The translations under genes and the position numbers were made by a program. Positions 1 through 13,000 of a DNA stretch of 64,000 nt are shown one piece after another. Position 1 is the first letter of the stretch, and each line of letters begins with the position of its first letter. Origin of the DNA: Homarus americanus (Eukaryota; Arthropoda; Malacostraca; Decapoda; Nephropidae); the NCBI RefSeq assembly GCF_018991925.1, contig NW_024738608.1, positions 651,748 to 715,747 on the forward strand, given 5' to 3'. The notes beneath the pieces were generated by a model, which worked only from the letters and a program-made list of their open reading frames with translations, was not told the origin of the DNA and made no database searches.

Positions 1-411
1 TGATGGACTGTATGTAAGAGGATGACTGTCACTTGCCTTACATGTTAGACTGACACAAATCTCATCAGCTCGTAGACAAGAATATTTCCTTTTCTGTGCC
101 CAATATTATTTTAGTATTTCCAGTGACTAATTATTTTATAACAAGAACAACAGGCCGTGTATGTCCATGTGTCTCAATGTAGTGATCTATGTGTGCCAAG
201 AATTCACGTTGAGATGAGAGTGATGTATGAATGACAATCTTTAACATTTTGGGATGAGGAAAGTGACGGTAATCCTGTCCCCATGGACGACGGTAGATAA
301 GAGCTACAAAATTACTCCTGATCGGCGTCTTATTCTCATACTTAAAGAGATATCATTTAAGGGATAACTCCTCTGAAGACACATAAACTACATTAATTAA
401 ACAGGTCAAAG
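1..411. other. Unassigned AT-rich DNA
   Basis: I see no open frame with recognisable protein similarity, no RNA gene and no repeat here. It runs up to a short TTAGG block. Confidence 0.6.
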
Positions 412-438
412 TAGGTTAGGTTAGGTTAGGTTAGGTTA
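412..438 (+). repeat. Short interstitial TTAGG telomere-type repeat
   Basis: About five tandem copies of TTAGG sit in ordinary sequence. TTAGG is the ancestral arthropod telomere repeat (established knowledge). Both flanks are unrelated, so this is an interstitial seed and not a chromosome end. Related blocks lie at 20,142-20,186, 20,456-20,482, 21,964-21,978 and, degenerate, 60,395-60,490. Confidence 0.8.
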
Positions 439-692
439 AAGATGTCTGTAGAAAAAGGTCACGGAACATCACTGTCTTCTAATAATTTCATCCTCTACGT
501 AAAGAGTTTCCCAGGATGGTTAAAACAGAGGCAGGACCATTTTAATGTCATGATCCTTGTCAACAAAATCCTGGACTGTAAAATCAGTTACTTGATATAA
601 CAGACAGTTCTCTGGGTTGACGTAAGAGAATTGGAATTTGAGGAGGTAGATAAACTTGCACCCTGTGACCCGTCGTGAGATTTGACAACTCT

Positions 693-1538
693 GGTGGAGA
701 CGTAACAAGACACAGCTGATGGTGGAGACGTAACAAGACACAGCTGATGGTGGAGACGTAACAAGACACAGCTGATGGTGGAGACGTAACAAGACACAGC
801 TGATGGTGGAGACGTAACAAGACACAGCAGATGGTGGAGACGTAACAAGACACAGCTGATGGTGGAGACGTAACAAGACACAGCTGATGGTGGAGACGTA
901 ACAAGACACAGCTGATGGTGGAGACGTAACAAGACACAGCTGATGGTGGAGACGTAACAAGACACAGCTGATGGTGGAGACGTAACAAGACACAGCTGAT
1001 GGTGGAGACGTAACAAGACACAGCTGATGGTGGAGACGTAACAAGACACAGCTGATGGTGGAGATGTAACAAGACACAGCTGATGGTGGAGACGTAACAA
1101 GACACAGCTGATGGTGGAGACGTAACAAGACACAGCTGATGGTGGAGACAACAAGACACAGCTGATGGGAGACGTAACAAGACACAGGGATGCAGGAGAC
1201 GTAACAAGACACAGCTGATGGTGGAGACGTAACAAGACACAGCTGATGGTGGAGACGTAACAAGACACAGCTGATGGGTGGAGACGTAACAAGACACAGC
1301 TGATGGTGGAGACGTAACAAGACACAGCTGATGGTGGAGACGTAACAAGACACAGCTGATGGTGGAGACGTAACAAGACACAGCTGATGGTGGAGACGTA
1401 ACAAGACACAGCTGATGGTGGAGACGTAACAAGACACAGCTGATGGTGGAGACGTAACAAGACACAGCTGTTGGTGGAGACGTAACAAGACACAGCTGAT
1501 GGTGGAGACGTAACAAGACACAGCTGATGGTGGAGACG
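693..1538. repeat. 28-bp minisatellite, about 30 copies
   Basis: The unit is 28 bp, with core GTAACAAGACACAGCTGATG followed by GTGGAGAC. Copies are nearly identical except for a disturbed patch at about 1145-1275 containing short deletions and a variant unit (GGGATGCAG). Because 28 is not a multiple of 3, each strand is read in all three frames in turn. The minus strand has no stop in any frame, which makes three overlapping cysteine-rich open frames of over 300 codons. These are repeat artefacts and not genes. Confidence 0.95.
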
Positions 1539-3699
1539 CCTCCAACATAAACCTAGACGACGGACGGATGGTTCTTGTACGTAAAAGTTTAATTTTTTGC
1601 CCAAAACTTATAGTACGTTTGATTAAAGGGTGAATATATACAGTATACTCCCTTCATCTATCCTGTTCCGAAAACTTCTAAGCCCATAAGTCGATAGTAT
1701 AATAAGACAGAAATGTGTTTATGATCCAGGCCAAACATATGTACTGTGCAGACTTTGTTGTGACTGTTTGAGCAAAAAATGCCTGAGGTATTGATAAGTT
1801 AATGTTTTTTGTTGATAAAAGCTTAATACACAAACAAACTCTGTTTTTACTGCAGCCAGACTCAAAAAACACTGAAAAAGTTACGTTCTTACAGTTGACC
1901 AGTTTAATTAAATTAGGTTCAGTTGACAGCACCTGGTGCCTTTTATCAGTCTGTCGATAAAAACAAAATTTGAGCAGAAAGATATAAATTATGAACAAAT
2001 TTGAGAATTTTCAGTTCTGGCGAAAACTGCTGATATCGCTAAACTCATATTGTCATACTGCAAAAGTTTTAAAGAGTGACCAGATATTCTTATGTTTTGA
2101 TTTATTTATTTTTGCGTTCTAGGATGATAGTTGTGAGGCCTTGAGGTTATAAGTCTTACTGCAGAGGCTGTAAGATCCAACACCTTTTATCACGTCATAA
2201 ATGTTGTTTCCTTGACCTAAAGTTCCTCAACACCGTCGGTATTGGGAAACATCGAATTGTATTGGAAATCTATATTACGTGTGTCAGTTAAAATTAAGTA
2301 TAGGATTTTTACCAGAGAAAATAGATGGACAGAAAAAAATCCTAACACGAGTGTGAGTTAACTTTGCCTGAAGAAGGTGAGGTAACATAAATTGTTTCAT
2401 GTAAAAAATAAAAAAATAAATAAAAAAGATTGTCACTAAAATCTAATTGCAGGTTATCTTAATTCACAGCCTTGAAAACTTACTGCTTGAGAATGAGGCA
2501 CATACTACTGGTTTTCCAATAACAAACAAGCATCATAAACCAACAATAAAACCAAAGTAAAAACCTTCACTCCAGGTACAATGGTGACTCAATTCTTCAC
2601 AGGTAAACAGACACTTTTACTGTTTTAAGAGTATGAATATCTAATCCAGCAAATTCCCCATCAAAATCTGTGGTAAATGTTCTCGCAGGTGCCAGGGTGA
2701 GTATATATTATAACACAGCTCCAACATGTTAGATACACACACGGTAAGTAGACCTACAGTCACAGCTTAGGGCACCGTCACAAACACAGGCAAATAATAT
2801 TTAAAGAAAATGGGTAAGTCACTATGCCAAAAATGGAGGTTACGTAAAATATAACATACATAATTCAACAATGTTTTGTTCAGAATTACGTGAAAAACAA
2901 ATGAAAACTCTTTAGAGAAAATTATTGTAATTAAATTATTTAATGTTATGTCGAAAAATTCTCAAAAAATAAAGAAAATTTTAATGGGTTAAACAATAAA
3001 TGGGCAGGTGTGTTATACTCGAGCAGGTGACATCGTGTGCTGAAGAATAAACTTTTCATAATTATTTAACGATTAACCTGAGTCTTTACTTTTTAATTAT
3101 GTGAAACCTTCATTCTAATACTGCACCTCCCGTCTCTTTACACTACGCGTATCTTCTTCCTCTGTTATTAAGACATTACCAAGATCATCATTCTCGACTA
3201 ACTCACGGGAATATGACACTGAAACCAACGACGACTGTGTACTAACACGCAACCACCTGCAATTCTGCCACATTTACTTAGTGCATAATGTAAGGTTCCT
3301 CCTGTCTGGTAAAAACATATATATATTTTGAATTTAGAAGACAATTTTTTTTTCTCACTCTCAAATCTGGTTTTGCTGTCACGTATAGTTTGGCAATGTT
3401 AAGTTACGGCAAGGTAAGTTGGTTAGGACTGGTTCGGTTTGGTTAGGTTCGGATAAGTTCAGTTCTCATACAAGGAAGTCGGAGGTCAGGGGCAAAAGAT
3501 AAGACCACTGACCAAACATTATGGAAGCCTTAACCCTAAAATGCCATTTAAACCCTGGACCCTGGAGTACATCATCAGCTCCCCCTGAACTCTGAGCCCT
3601 TAAGTACTCACTAATGGCAGGGCTGTACTGAAGGTGAACCTCAATACATGGACGCGTTGGTAAGATTAAATAGAGGACTGTCACTTTATTCCTTGTTGC
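1539..3699. other. Unassigned AT-rich DNA
   Basis: There is no recognisable coding sequence, RNA gene or mobile element. It contains short A-rich runs near 2400-2430 and a degenerate GGTTAGG/GGTTCGG-like patch near 3415-3460. The only long open frame (minus, about 1678-1998) resembles no family I know and is AT-driven. Confidence 0.5.
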
Positions 3700-3906
3700 A
3701 TGGTGGCCAGGAGTGTGGTGGTCAGGAGTGTGGTGGCCAGGAATGTGGTGGCCAGGAGTGTGGTGGCCAGGAGTGTAGTGGCCAGGAGTGTAGTGGCCAG
3801 GAGTGTGGTGGTCAGGAGTGTGGTGGTCAGGAGTGTGGTGGCCAGGAGTGTAGTGGCCAGGAGTGTGGTGGTCAGGAGTGTGGTGGTCAGGAGTGTGGTG
3901 GCCAGA
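3700..3906. repeat. 15-bp minisatellite, about 13 copies
   Basis: Tandem unit GGCCAGGAGTGTGGT with GGTCAGG and GTAGT variants. The unit is a multiple of 3, so each frame gives a fixed pentapeptide repeat (for example GGQEC on plus, HHTPG on minus). Open frames here come from the repeat. Confidence 0.92.
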
Positions 3907-6504
3907 AGGTAGTCGTCTCCACCTACCCAGCACTTGTACCACCTTAGCCTCCGGAACACAGGGTGAGGAACAGCTCGCGTCAGGGTGACTTCCTGTAACA
4001 ACTCTCAAAGTTACACAATATTCCTCCTCGTGGTCTGCCTATCACAGGTCTAGATGTAAATAAGGACAAGTTACTAAACAATTTTTTTCTGGTTCGAAAT
4101 TCATTGCTATATGCTCGATAAATAAACACTATTATCATATTTTTTTTTGCGAATACGAAACTTTTTAGGTCGATAAACGTGGAAGCTGTGAATTCGCTCA
4201 CCCAATTGGACATATGGACACTGCGTTTAGGCTTCCTGAAAAAAGCTTTACACCTGTCCAGGATAATGGGGCAATATTAATGTTCAGTTTTGTCACCTGG
4301 CTGAGGCACGACACAGTATAAAAGTGTAGCTTTTTGAGGATGCTGCTGGGATGACCACCTATGTGTTAACTAGAAAATACAACGCTTTATGCTTTTTTGT
4401 CAGGAATCGTTTGTCTCATAACTCGATTTGTTGGCCAGTTTAACTCGTGGTTCTCGTCAGTTCAGACTCGCTTTTCGCTCTTTAAGTTTCATCACCACAT
4501 GAGGGAGAGTCGAGCGGCTCATACAGTTTACAGGTAGTGAGGCCAGACTCCGGGTTGTTACCATCGGCTTTGTTAACTAGAGTCGTTATGTAAACAATAT
4601 GTTGCTCTTCTCTGATCATTTATCCTTGGTATGTCTGATATGAGAATAATTCTAACGAGAAATTTGCATGCGCTTAATAGCAAGCTCAAGACTGTGTAAT
4701 TACTGCAGTGTATATTAACTCACTTCTTGTTGAGTTGGAGAATTATTTCTACTTTTCGTGGCCTCAATATTTTTATCTCCTCCACATTATCTTCATTGCT
4801 TATTGATTTTGTTTCCTCTCGGACCTTTAAAGCACTATGGACCTTTTACACATTTGTTCCTCAGGTGGTGTAAACATTTACTTCGTCAGGTGATGTACCC
4901 ATTTTCTTCCTCAGATGATGTCCACAATTACTTATAAATATACCATAATCACCTCTATATATAAAGCCACAAGTCTACTACCTAGATATACATTGAAATT
5001 TCCCCCACCACTACAAGAAAAAATTACCATCACTTGAATCTCATGTGAGTGAATCCCGTGATGTTGGGTGTTCAATACGATAAACTCTTGTGTGAGGACT
5101 CTGAGAACTGTATCGTAATGGAGACTATTTATTCTTTACCTCTATACTTTATGTAATACTCTTATGGATAAAAGAAGTCCCTTGTTGACATGACTGGTGG
5201 ATTTCACCCAGCACGAGGAAGTTGAGTTCCTTGGTCGACTTGTCTCTCTCCTCTTGATAAAAATAAAGCTTTTTCTTTTTCTCAAGAGCTATAGTGAAGA
5301 CCCTCCCCTGTGAGAAGTCTGGGTGAAGGGAGACGCTGCCTCTGATTAATGCCCGTGTTGCCCTCGTCAGCACCGCCGTCAGGAAGGAGACCCGCCTGGT
5401 AAAAGGAGATACTGCTGACATTTGCTTCAACGCGTCAGGGTGTGAAATTTCCGTCAGCTTTTTCTTCTTACGAGTTGACATATTTTCTTTCATTATGACA
5501 TTTATTTTTTATGACGATTATGATGAGGTGAATAAAGCCTGGATGGATATTATTCGTCTGTTACTTAATATAGCTCCCATCTACCCGGCGACTTAGTAGA
5601 AGAAGGAAAATGAAGATAAGGTGTGAAGATAAAGGGGGGAGGAAATAAAACGTCCTAAATCCTAAATTAATAATGCAGACTAATATGGAAGAGAAGGAAA
5701 ATAAAATAAAGAAGATAAAAAGAAGGAAGAAAGTGGAGGAAAATATTGTAAATAAGTTAAAATTGTGGAGGAGGAGGAACAGAAGGAAAATATAATGATT
5801 GGGAAGAATAAGGAGAAGAAAACACACACAAAAATACACGAACCTCGTTAATAAATTAGTTAAAACAACGGAACACCTCCTTCTTACTCCAATTTTCCCT
5901 CTAATCCCCCCATATCACCCCTACTGTCAAATACTTCAGGCCACCTGGCTTATTGTTTCATGAACTTTGTAATTACTACATTGAATCGGGGGTGCTTGAG
6001 GACAGTCTTGCTGTTTATCCCAAATTTGCTGCTGGCCCACACTGATTAGTCTTCATTTAGAATATGACGTCCAATGTATATGAACTATGTATATGGCATC
6101 ACCTACATGACTCTGACCTATATATACTGCTAATGAATATGATGTATTTCTTTGTGTATGAACCTCTGTCCTGCGTGGCAGTGAGAAGTGATACCACCCT
6201 CAGTGTCAAGACCTGACTGAAAGACTCAGAATAGGCAAACTGTACTACAAGCTTTGTCAATAAATTTGTTAAACTAAAAAAAAACTCTCTTCCCTCCATC
6301 CCTCCCTTCACATAGCAGCTGTTGTCAAAATAACTTACTTTTGGGGGGGGCTTCTGCGTTTTTTTTTTATCGTCGTGACTCGGCAGTAAAAAGTGACGGC
6401 ATATTTTACGATCATTCCTCGCTTGATTAATAGTGTCACGGGCTAAGTGGAGATGACTCTCCACCCGCCGACATCCTCCCTGTACAGTACTTAAATGTTG
6501 CCGC
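3907..6504. other. Unassigned DNA with a purine-rich patch
   Basis: No recognisable gene. The plus strand is strongly purine-rich at about 5590-5835 (AGAAGGAAAATGAAG-type sequence). T- and G-runs near 6345-6370 are simple sequence. Confidence 0.5.
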
Positions 6505-6519
6505 ATAGGGATAGATAGC

Positions 6520-6556
<37 letters not shown>
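6505..6556. repeat. (GATA)n microsatellite
   Basis: About twelve tandem GATA units with one early GATAGCTA interruption. A shorter GATA run occurs at about 60,504-60,520. Confidence 0.95.
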
Positions 6557-8330
6557 TAGTCAGCAAGGTCTGGTACAGTGGTGGTTGTCTGTCACAACCA
6601 CCTGTTAGATGTTACAACACATTTTGATCAAAACGATAATTATAACAAGCGTTAACTTTGAGCTGCGGCAGTTGAAAATTTTTTTAATTACAATAATAAT
6701 AAACAATCCTAATGCATCTGTGAGCATGTGTTGGACTGCTCACTGGCTGTGTGTTTGTCGGGTGTTACACCCTGCCACTGGATAGTGTGACCCAACTGTT
6801 ACTAAACCTTAATATTGCTTTGATAAAAAATGAAGCCGACATGACAGTGTAACTTTGTTGGTCCAGGACTATTGTGAGTATTTTTGGCTCGAGATAACAT
6901 GTTGTTGTCAATAAAACGAAAAGGTTCTCAGGGTGTGAGATTTACTCTGCCTGTGTTGTGACGTAATGAGGGTTCTTGTCTTGTAAACTGTCAAAACAAA
7001 CATTGACTGGCCTCCAGTGTCTGATCATTAATATCTTCCGTAATGTTTCCCCAGCTTGTATACTGTATACTTTTTAACATCAATTTTAATTTATACGTTT
7101 TTGTGTTGTGTGTGGTCAGTTTGTATCTATTTTTTAACACCAATCTTAATTAATAAACTTTTGTGATGTGCGTTAATTTATGTGTGAATTTTCACGCTGA
7201 GGAACCCAACGTTGCCGGGTTGGTCTACAGTATGTGGAGCAGCCTGTCCGTGACTACACTATCAACAATGGTCAATAGTAAGTCGGTTTGACCAAGCATA
7301 ACAAAGCCTTTATAAGCTATACAGGCAATAGTGAAGTACCTCTCCTGGTGAGAGGAATTATTAAGTGCCTCTGTTGTGAGAGAAACTTGAGGAGCCTTTG
7401 TTTCAGTGCATACTTATGGAGTGATGACCCATTCAACTATGTGCATACATTCTTCAAAGAGCTATATATAATACTGACTCATTCAGCACACACGTTCTTG
7501 AGGAGTTATAGCGCGATGAACCGTTCCACAAAGTACACACGTTCTTGAGCAGACTGACAAAGATCCCAGCACACCTCTTGTACACACGACATGCGTCTGA
7601 GTCTGGCTGCTGTGTCAATGTGTATGCACAGGTGTCCGTGTCTATACTTGCTGGGTGTGTGAGCGAGAGATGACGCACATGTCCCTGTCTAAATCACTGT
7701 GGCCTCCTGGGACACTGGTGGCTGTTACGAGGCGCTGTTTGTGGTGTTTTTGTCTACCATGACGTCAGTGTATCAATTATTCATGAGTGAGTTGATGTTC
7801 ACTTCGACTTCAAGACCCGATACGATATAATGAAAGGTACATGTATCATACAATATCGTTTATAGACACCAGAGTTCCGCCTGAGGTGAACTGTTACGTA
7901 ATAATGAAGATAGTTGTATCAGAAGGTCGTGAGTCTCAGATAACTAGATGACTGGATCCAATTTATAAAAAAATCGTATGTTTCTTTTTTTCACGTTAAC
8001 TGGATATAAAATGAAGCATACAGTTATGGGAAAACTCTTTCGACGGCCATGTGTATTATTGACTTTCTGCAAAGATTCAAGGTGAGCTAGTTGATGTTGT
8101 CACCTGTTCAGACCGATAAAAGATTAATTTGTGATTCTGTGACAGTCGGAGTTGTGTCTGGCGCAGCAGGTGTTTAACATTACAGCCGTCTCGGATGTAC
8201 ACCTGCACACAGCGGCGGCGTCAAGGTGGCGGGGGAGAGTGTGGGAGGAACTGTTATATACTCTGCAGGAATTCTAAACGACATGACCATAACAGTAGTG
8301 TTGGTGATCTAGGAATGAGGTCAGTTTTTT
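6557..8330. other. Unassigned DNA
   Basis: No supported gene or repeat. Weak internal similarity around 7320-7550 (phrases such as CACACGTTCTTGAG repeated at 7489 and 7535) suggests an old local duplication and nothing more. Confidence 0.45.
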
Positions 8331-8332
8331 GA

Positions 8333-8447
8333 GGTAATATTGGTGACGTGATAATGGTAACGTGGTCTTGATATCATGGTCTTGGTAACGTGATATCGTG
8401 GTATTGGTGAAGTGGTCTTGGTTACATGGTCTGGTGACGTGGCCTTG
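8333..8447. repeat. Degenerate tandem repeat with GTGGTCTTGG motif
   Basis: Loose repeats of a roughly 18-22 bp phrase (GGTAACGTGGTCTTGG and variants such as GGTGAAGTGGTCTTGG) with many substitutions. It lies directly upstream of the AT-rich flank of the 27-bp minisatellite. Confidence 0.6.
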
Positions 8448-8866
8448 GGATTTTTTTGGAAAAATTGTGGAAAATTTTTTTAAAATTTTGGGGTGCCTAA
8501 GTTCAGTTGATCCCTGGGGTGCCTAAAGTTCAGGTGATCCCTGGGGTGCCTAAAGTTCAGTTGATCCCTGGGGTGCCTCAAGTTCAGTTGATCCCTGGGG
8601 TGCCTCAAGTTCAGTTGATCCCTGGGGTGCCTAAAGTTCAGTTGATCCCTGATCCCTGGGGTGCCTAAAGTTCAGTTGATCCCTGGGGTGACTAAAGTTA
8701 AGTTGATCCCTGGGGTGCCTAAAGTTCCGTTGATACAAAAAATTCTAAAACATTTCCAATAATTAAAAAAAAAATTCCCAAATTTTCAAAAACTTTCCAA
8801 AATTAAAAAAAATCCAACATTTTTTTATTTTTTTTATTTATTTTTTTAATTTTGGAGCAGTTTCCG
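8448..8866. repeat. 27-bp minisatellite between A/T-rich, mutually complementary flanks
   Basis: About nine copies of a 27-bp unit (GGGGTGCCTAAAGTTCAGTT then GATCCCT) run from about 8490 to 8734. The left flank (8450-8489) is T-rich with TTTGGAAAAAT motifs. The right flank (8738-8866) is A-rich with CCAAAATTAAAAAAAATCC motifs and then T-rich. The two flanks resemble each other's reverse complement, so the array sits between imperfect inverted repeats. Confidence 0.8.
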
Positions 8867-11280
8867 AGTCATTCTGGCCGCCATCCTTCTTGCCACGGCC
8901 TAATTGGGCTGGTTAAAGGCGTCCTCACATCTCCATTTAGGGGATAATTTGGCGTAAGAGCCTCAGAGAATCACAGGACGGAAAGATAACTTGTGATTTC
9001 ATTTATCTCAAGGTAGTCGTTAAGGTTCACATTGGAATATATACTGAGGTTCTTAAGCATAGTGTTGGTTAAGTTTACTCTCGACATTATATCATCAACA
9101 GTAGGAAGCTTAAGAGTACTAGGATAAATGACTATGGGAGAAAAATTCGTATTTTTCTTCTTGCTGTAAAAACACTTATACGCATTCTCAAATGTTCGTA
9201 AGTTAAATTTTCCCAAAACTTAAAGGCATGAGAACGCATCTAGTAAATTCACTTACTCCTCTGTACACACACTGAGACTATACCGTAATCAGATGTTTTC
9301 CTTTACATATTTCAAGTTACGACAAAAACACTTACTAATCATTAAGATCCTGAATTATAATCTTGAGGAAACCCGGAGGTTATAATCTATCGAGCCAAAA
9401 AAACGGTAAAATCAGTGGGAAAATTCCTTGTTGTATATTGTTTGTCAAGGTAGGGTGAGTGTTTAAGAATGCTGGTGACATCATCATCAATCATCAGTGG
9501 CACCTCATTACCTGTGATAAATGTCTCAGGTTAACGTCGTTGCTCCATGAATTATGGTAATTATTTACACGACAAAACCCTTCTGTACACATAATACGGG
9601 AGCAAAATGTGACACTTTACCTTTTTATAATTTATAACATAAATTTGTCAAATTATATTTTGAAATTTCACTTTGGGGAATAACATTAAATAATTAAAAC
9701 ATTCAAGGATTGTCTGAGCGAACGATTACTTTACTGTACCGTTGATAAGACATTGTGAGTCTTTGTGGTTAATGAAGACACATGTCTATGGTGAGTCTCC
9801 AGCGTGTGTGTACGTGTTTGTTTACTGAACTAGAGCAACGACTGGAAGACTGGCAGTGTAAACTTTGTATTTAAAAAACAATAGAATTTTTCTTACAAAT
9901 GACCCTATTTAGCCCAGTACTGTAACTGTTACAAGGGAAAGGCAACATAAAGGAACAAACCAACTTAGCTGAGGTCATTCATACCTGTTCGCTGATTTAA
10001 TGAGAGAAATCGTAGAAAAATTCCAGCGCAGGTGATACATGCAGACTCCTCCCATGGTATAAACTGTGCGGGTCCCAGCTGGTCTACAATATTGAGTAAC
10101 GCCACAGAAAACTCACCTTTGGCTTACAATTCCTGCCATGAACCTGACGCTGGCGACTGGCGAGACTCAATAGCTGGGTAGATGGGTGGGGGGGGGGGTT
10201 AAGATACGCGAAAGTTCCTCATCGTTTAGTCCAGGGGATGACATACTCAGACGCCCATGAATTTGTAAACGTGTGAATAAATCCACATCATACTCCGTTA
10301 CTAACTAATTAAGGAGCCAGAATGACCTTAACCCTTCTTGGTCGGTCGCTCATTATAGTTCTCAGTGTTGCAGGCGCTAGAGATTTTGCGTCGTGTTGGC
10401 GATACTGTACCCAGGCTGATGTGTGTCTCACTGTTGACGATTTAATTTAGAAAACGAGGACTTGCCGGTGCATTTTGAAGATTTAATTACCTGTGAATTG
10501 TTCAGTAAACCAGACAGGTGAAGAGGAGATGAATTAATCAGTTTTACATATACAGGTACTAGTACAAGAGACGGGTCGGTGTGTACTCTGTCACAGGTTG
10601 TTGATCTGACCTACAACCTGTTATAATTGACGTATTTTATTATATATCCAAGGCTGGGGAGGATAAATATGTTGAGTATGTGTGTCTCAAGTGTTGTGTT
10701 CAGCTTAAATACGTTTGACCTTAACCTAACGCCTAATTCGACCAATTTCGGGTTTAATCTGTATCACTTTTATTTTACGTTTTTATGGGAGACAACGAAG
10801 TTAAACAGAGAGATCATGGCAGGACACCATCGGCCGGGTGTAAATACCAACTGACCCCCAAAACCCGGGACAGTCCAGTGTTGGACTCTGTCGTGAGCTG
10901 CAACACTTCCATTTCTAAAATCATGGCTGTCACAACTATCTTGAATTTTTTACATTAAAATTAAACTAAAAATTTAATAAAATTTGAATTAATTGTTTTA
11001 TAGTGTGATGGACTAGGCAGGTATACACGTGCCTGACAGTGTGACCTTTAATCAAGTCAGGTGTGCATAGTTCACCATGGAATTTACGGTTCAACCTTAG
11101 TCTTCACGCAGCCACGTATACCTGGCGTCACCTATCACAGGCAGGTTGACACATGATAAGAATACCTTCCCGTATGGTCCGGATATTTGTGTATCGGTTG
11201 GATATTTTTACAACAAAATTGGTAAGGATGTTATTGTGCAGTTGTTAGTATTATTAACCAACGGATGTCACTCACATATG
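8867..11280. other. Unassigned DNA
   Basis: No recognisable gene. A run of about eleven G lies near 10,187-10,198. Short open frames on both strands show no motif of a known family. Confidence 0.5.
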
Positions 11281-11290
11281 TCTTTCTCAA

Positions 11291-11371
11291 TGGGGGGATT
11301 CGAACCAGTATCCCATGTACAGTATAGTCAGCCCAGTACGATAACCACTACGCCATCACACTCGTACCCCA
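11291..11371 (-). mobile_element. tRNA-derived SINE head (RNA polymerase III promoter)
   Basis: On the minus strand the B box GGTTCGAATCC (plus 11,296-11,306) matches the pol III consensus exactly. About 35 bases upstream is an A-box-like GATGGCGTAGTGG (about 11,344-11,356). The sequence between reads like a tRNA D and anticodon region, but the T-stem and acceptor stem do not pair properly. A SINE head or tRNA pseudogene is therefore more likely than a working tRNA. The SINE body and tail are not clearly delimited. Confidence 0.6.
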
Positions 11372-11891
11372 ATATAAATTCCCGGGGGTCCATGTGATCA
11401 TTAACTGGCAGCACAGCATTTCATACAGACTTAGTAATCGTTCTGATCATTCCAATTTTGCTGGTCCGATGCTGTCCAATCTGGTTATCTTTGACTGCGT
11501 TACTCAGCCCAATGAACGTGTTTCCTGGTTCACCGACTCATTTGCTGACTGAGAGAGTATTTTCTTTCCGGCCAGCTCGCATGACGCTGCCAGACGTGCG
11601 ATTTATTCAACAACTAACGTAGCCAATAGCAGTTCGATGGTCAGCCATGTTCTACAGCACCGACTCCAGAATTACGACGCATTCGATAATCTTCATCTGT
11701 ATGTTCGTTTGTATACCTGTAACTTGGCAATGCCAACTTTCAGGTAGATGCATTTAAAAACAGGTGGAAATTCTCACCATACTCGAACGTGTTAAGAAAA
11801 CTTGTCAAGATGGCCACCACCACTGTGGCTGTCCAAACTTTTTTCTCTGGCGTAATTAAAACTCCTTAGTTGTTGAAAATCTTTCCAAAAT
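11372..11891. other. Unassigned DNA
   Basis: No supported feature. The phrase CAAGATGGCCACC near 11,808 resembles a YY1-type site, but it is isolated and I do not call it. Confidence 0.4.
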
Positions 11892-11929
<38 letters not shown>

Positions 11930-11930
11930 T
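11892..11930. repeat. (AAT)n microsatellite
   Basis: About thirteen AAT/TAA units. The adjacent sequence does not match the LINE 3' end found beside the AAT tracts at 12.8 and 15.75 kb. Confidence 0.93.
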
Positions 11931-12800
11931 AAACCTCACGACCATACAAGAACAATGGCGTATAATTTCTTTAATAAATGCGGAGAAACATAATCAAAAC
12001 CTTTAAACAAACTAACATTATATTCAAGGGATTTTGTGTGTCATGTTTGATGGATGAGAATGACTGACACACACATTCATTACCCATGTGAAGTGCAGAT
12101 CCTTTCTCCCACAAGACACTTACCTGGCGAAGGGTTTCTTAATGAGCAGGTGTACAAGATTTGACTATCCCATTACCAGGGATTCAGAAAGGTGTGGTTT
12201 TGTGCCGTTAGAAAATATTAAGTGTTTTTCCGCTGCAAGAATTTGGTTCATGCTTACTGCTTGATGATGACCCTTGGCTGTTGGGGTGACTAAATACACA
12301 ACAACAACAGTAAGCAATAACAACGAAAACAAAAACAGTAAACAACAACACTAACAATAAACAATAACAGCAATTTAAATCTTCCAACAGTTCAATATCA
12401 CAGTCCTTAAAACATTATATATTCAACATTATTCAAGGAACAAAATATAATCTGAAGTAATATCAACTGGTAGACGACCTGATGGACACCATGTCAAAAA
12501 CTGAATGGCATTACGAGTCAGAATTTTGTCCACCAGTGAGAGGCAGAATTTGTTAATAGTGAAGACCTCATTTCGACATTTCTGCATGCAACCTTCCATT
12601 TTTGTTAATGTTAGAGAACGTCAAGCTGAAATTACGTCGTTTCCTGCTATCCTTTTTTTTTCTCTATACGTATTGCGCTATTTACCTGTCTACCTGTCGC
12701 ACGTGTGTTAATTATAGGACTAACTATCTTTTACCTGTCCATGTGAGTCTGCCTGTGTAGAGTATACTGTATGTATGTATGTCTGTGTAGCGTGTATACA
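11931..12800. other. Unassigned DNA with an AAC-rich patch
   Basis: No gene. 12,298-12,375 is rich in CAACAACAA and AACAATAAC phrases, a degenerate trinucleotide repeat. Confidence 0.45.
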
Positions 12801-12905
12801 TAATAATAATAATAATAATTAAGGGGTTATTGAAAAAAGTTCTGCAGCCCGAAGGCTGAAAATATACATTGGACATAAATGACATATTACATACATTGGT
12901 GGTTT
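12801..12905 (-). mobile_element. 3'-end-only fragment of a non-LTR retrotransposon
   Basis: The order (AAT)n, TCTGCAGCCCGAAGGCTGAA, then ATACAT...GACATAAATGACATA parallels 15,740-15,870, the 3' untranslated end of the minus-strand LINE fragment (AAT)n, GTTGCAGCCGGTGGCTGAAA, ...GACATAATGATATACG. This looks like an extremely 5'-truncated copy of the same or a sister family. The shared CAGCC...GGCTG is a small stem. Confidence 0.6.
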
Positions 12906-13000
12906 AACAAAAGCCTTCATTAGAAAAGGGTAAAGGAACATACAGTGAACATACAGATTAATGTATACAGTGGAGGTCACGTAGATCATGTGCACTGTCT

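Noticed and set aside
412..438. A true telomere
   Set aside because: Only about five units, with unrelated sequence on both sides.
520..1604. Three overlapping minus-strand open frames of 310-342 codons, rich in Cys and Leu
   Set aside because: They translate the 28-bp minisatellite in its three phases and have no unique coding sequence.
3466..4008. Open frames with pentapeptide repeats on both strands
   Set aside because: The repeat part is the 15-bp minisatellite; the flanks match no known family.
11291..11371. A functional tRNA gene on the minus strand
   Set aside because: A and B boxes are good, but the acceptor and T stems do not pair, so it is a SINE head or pseudogene.
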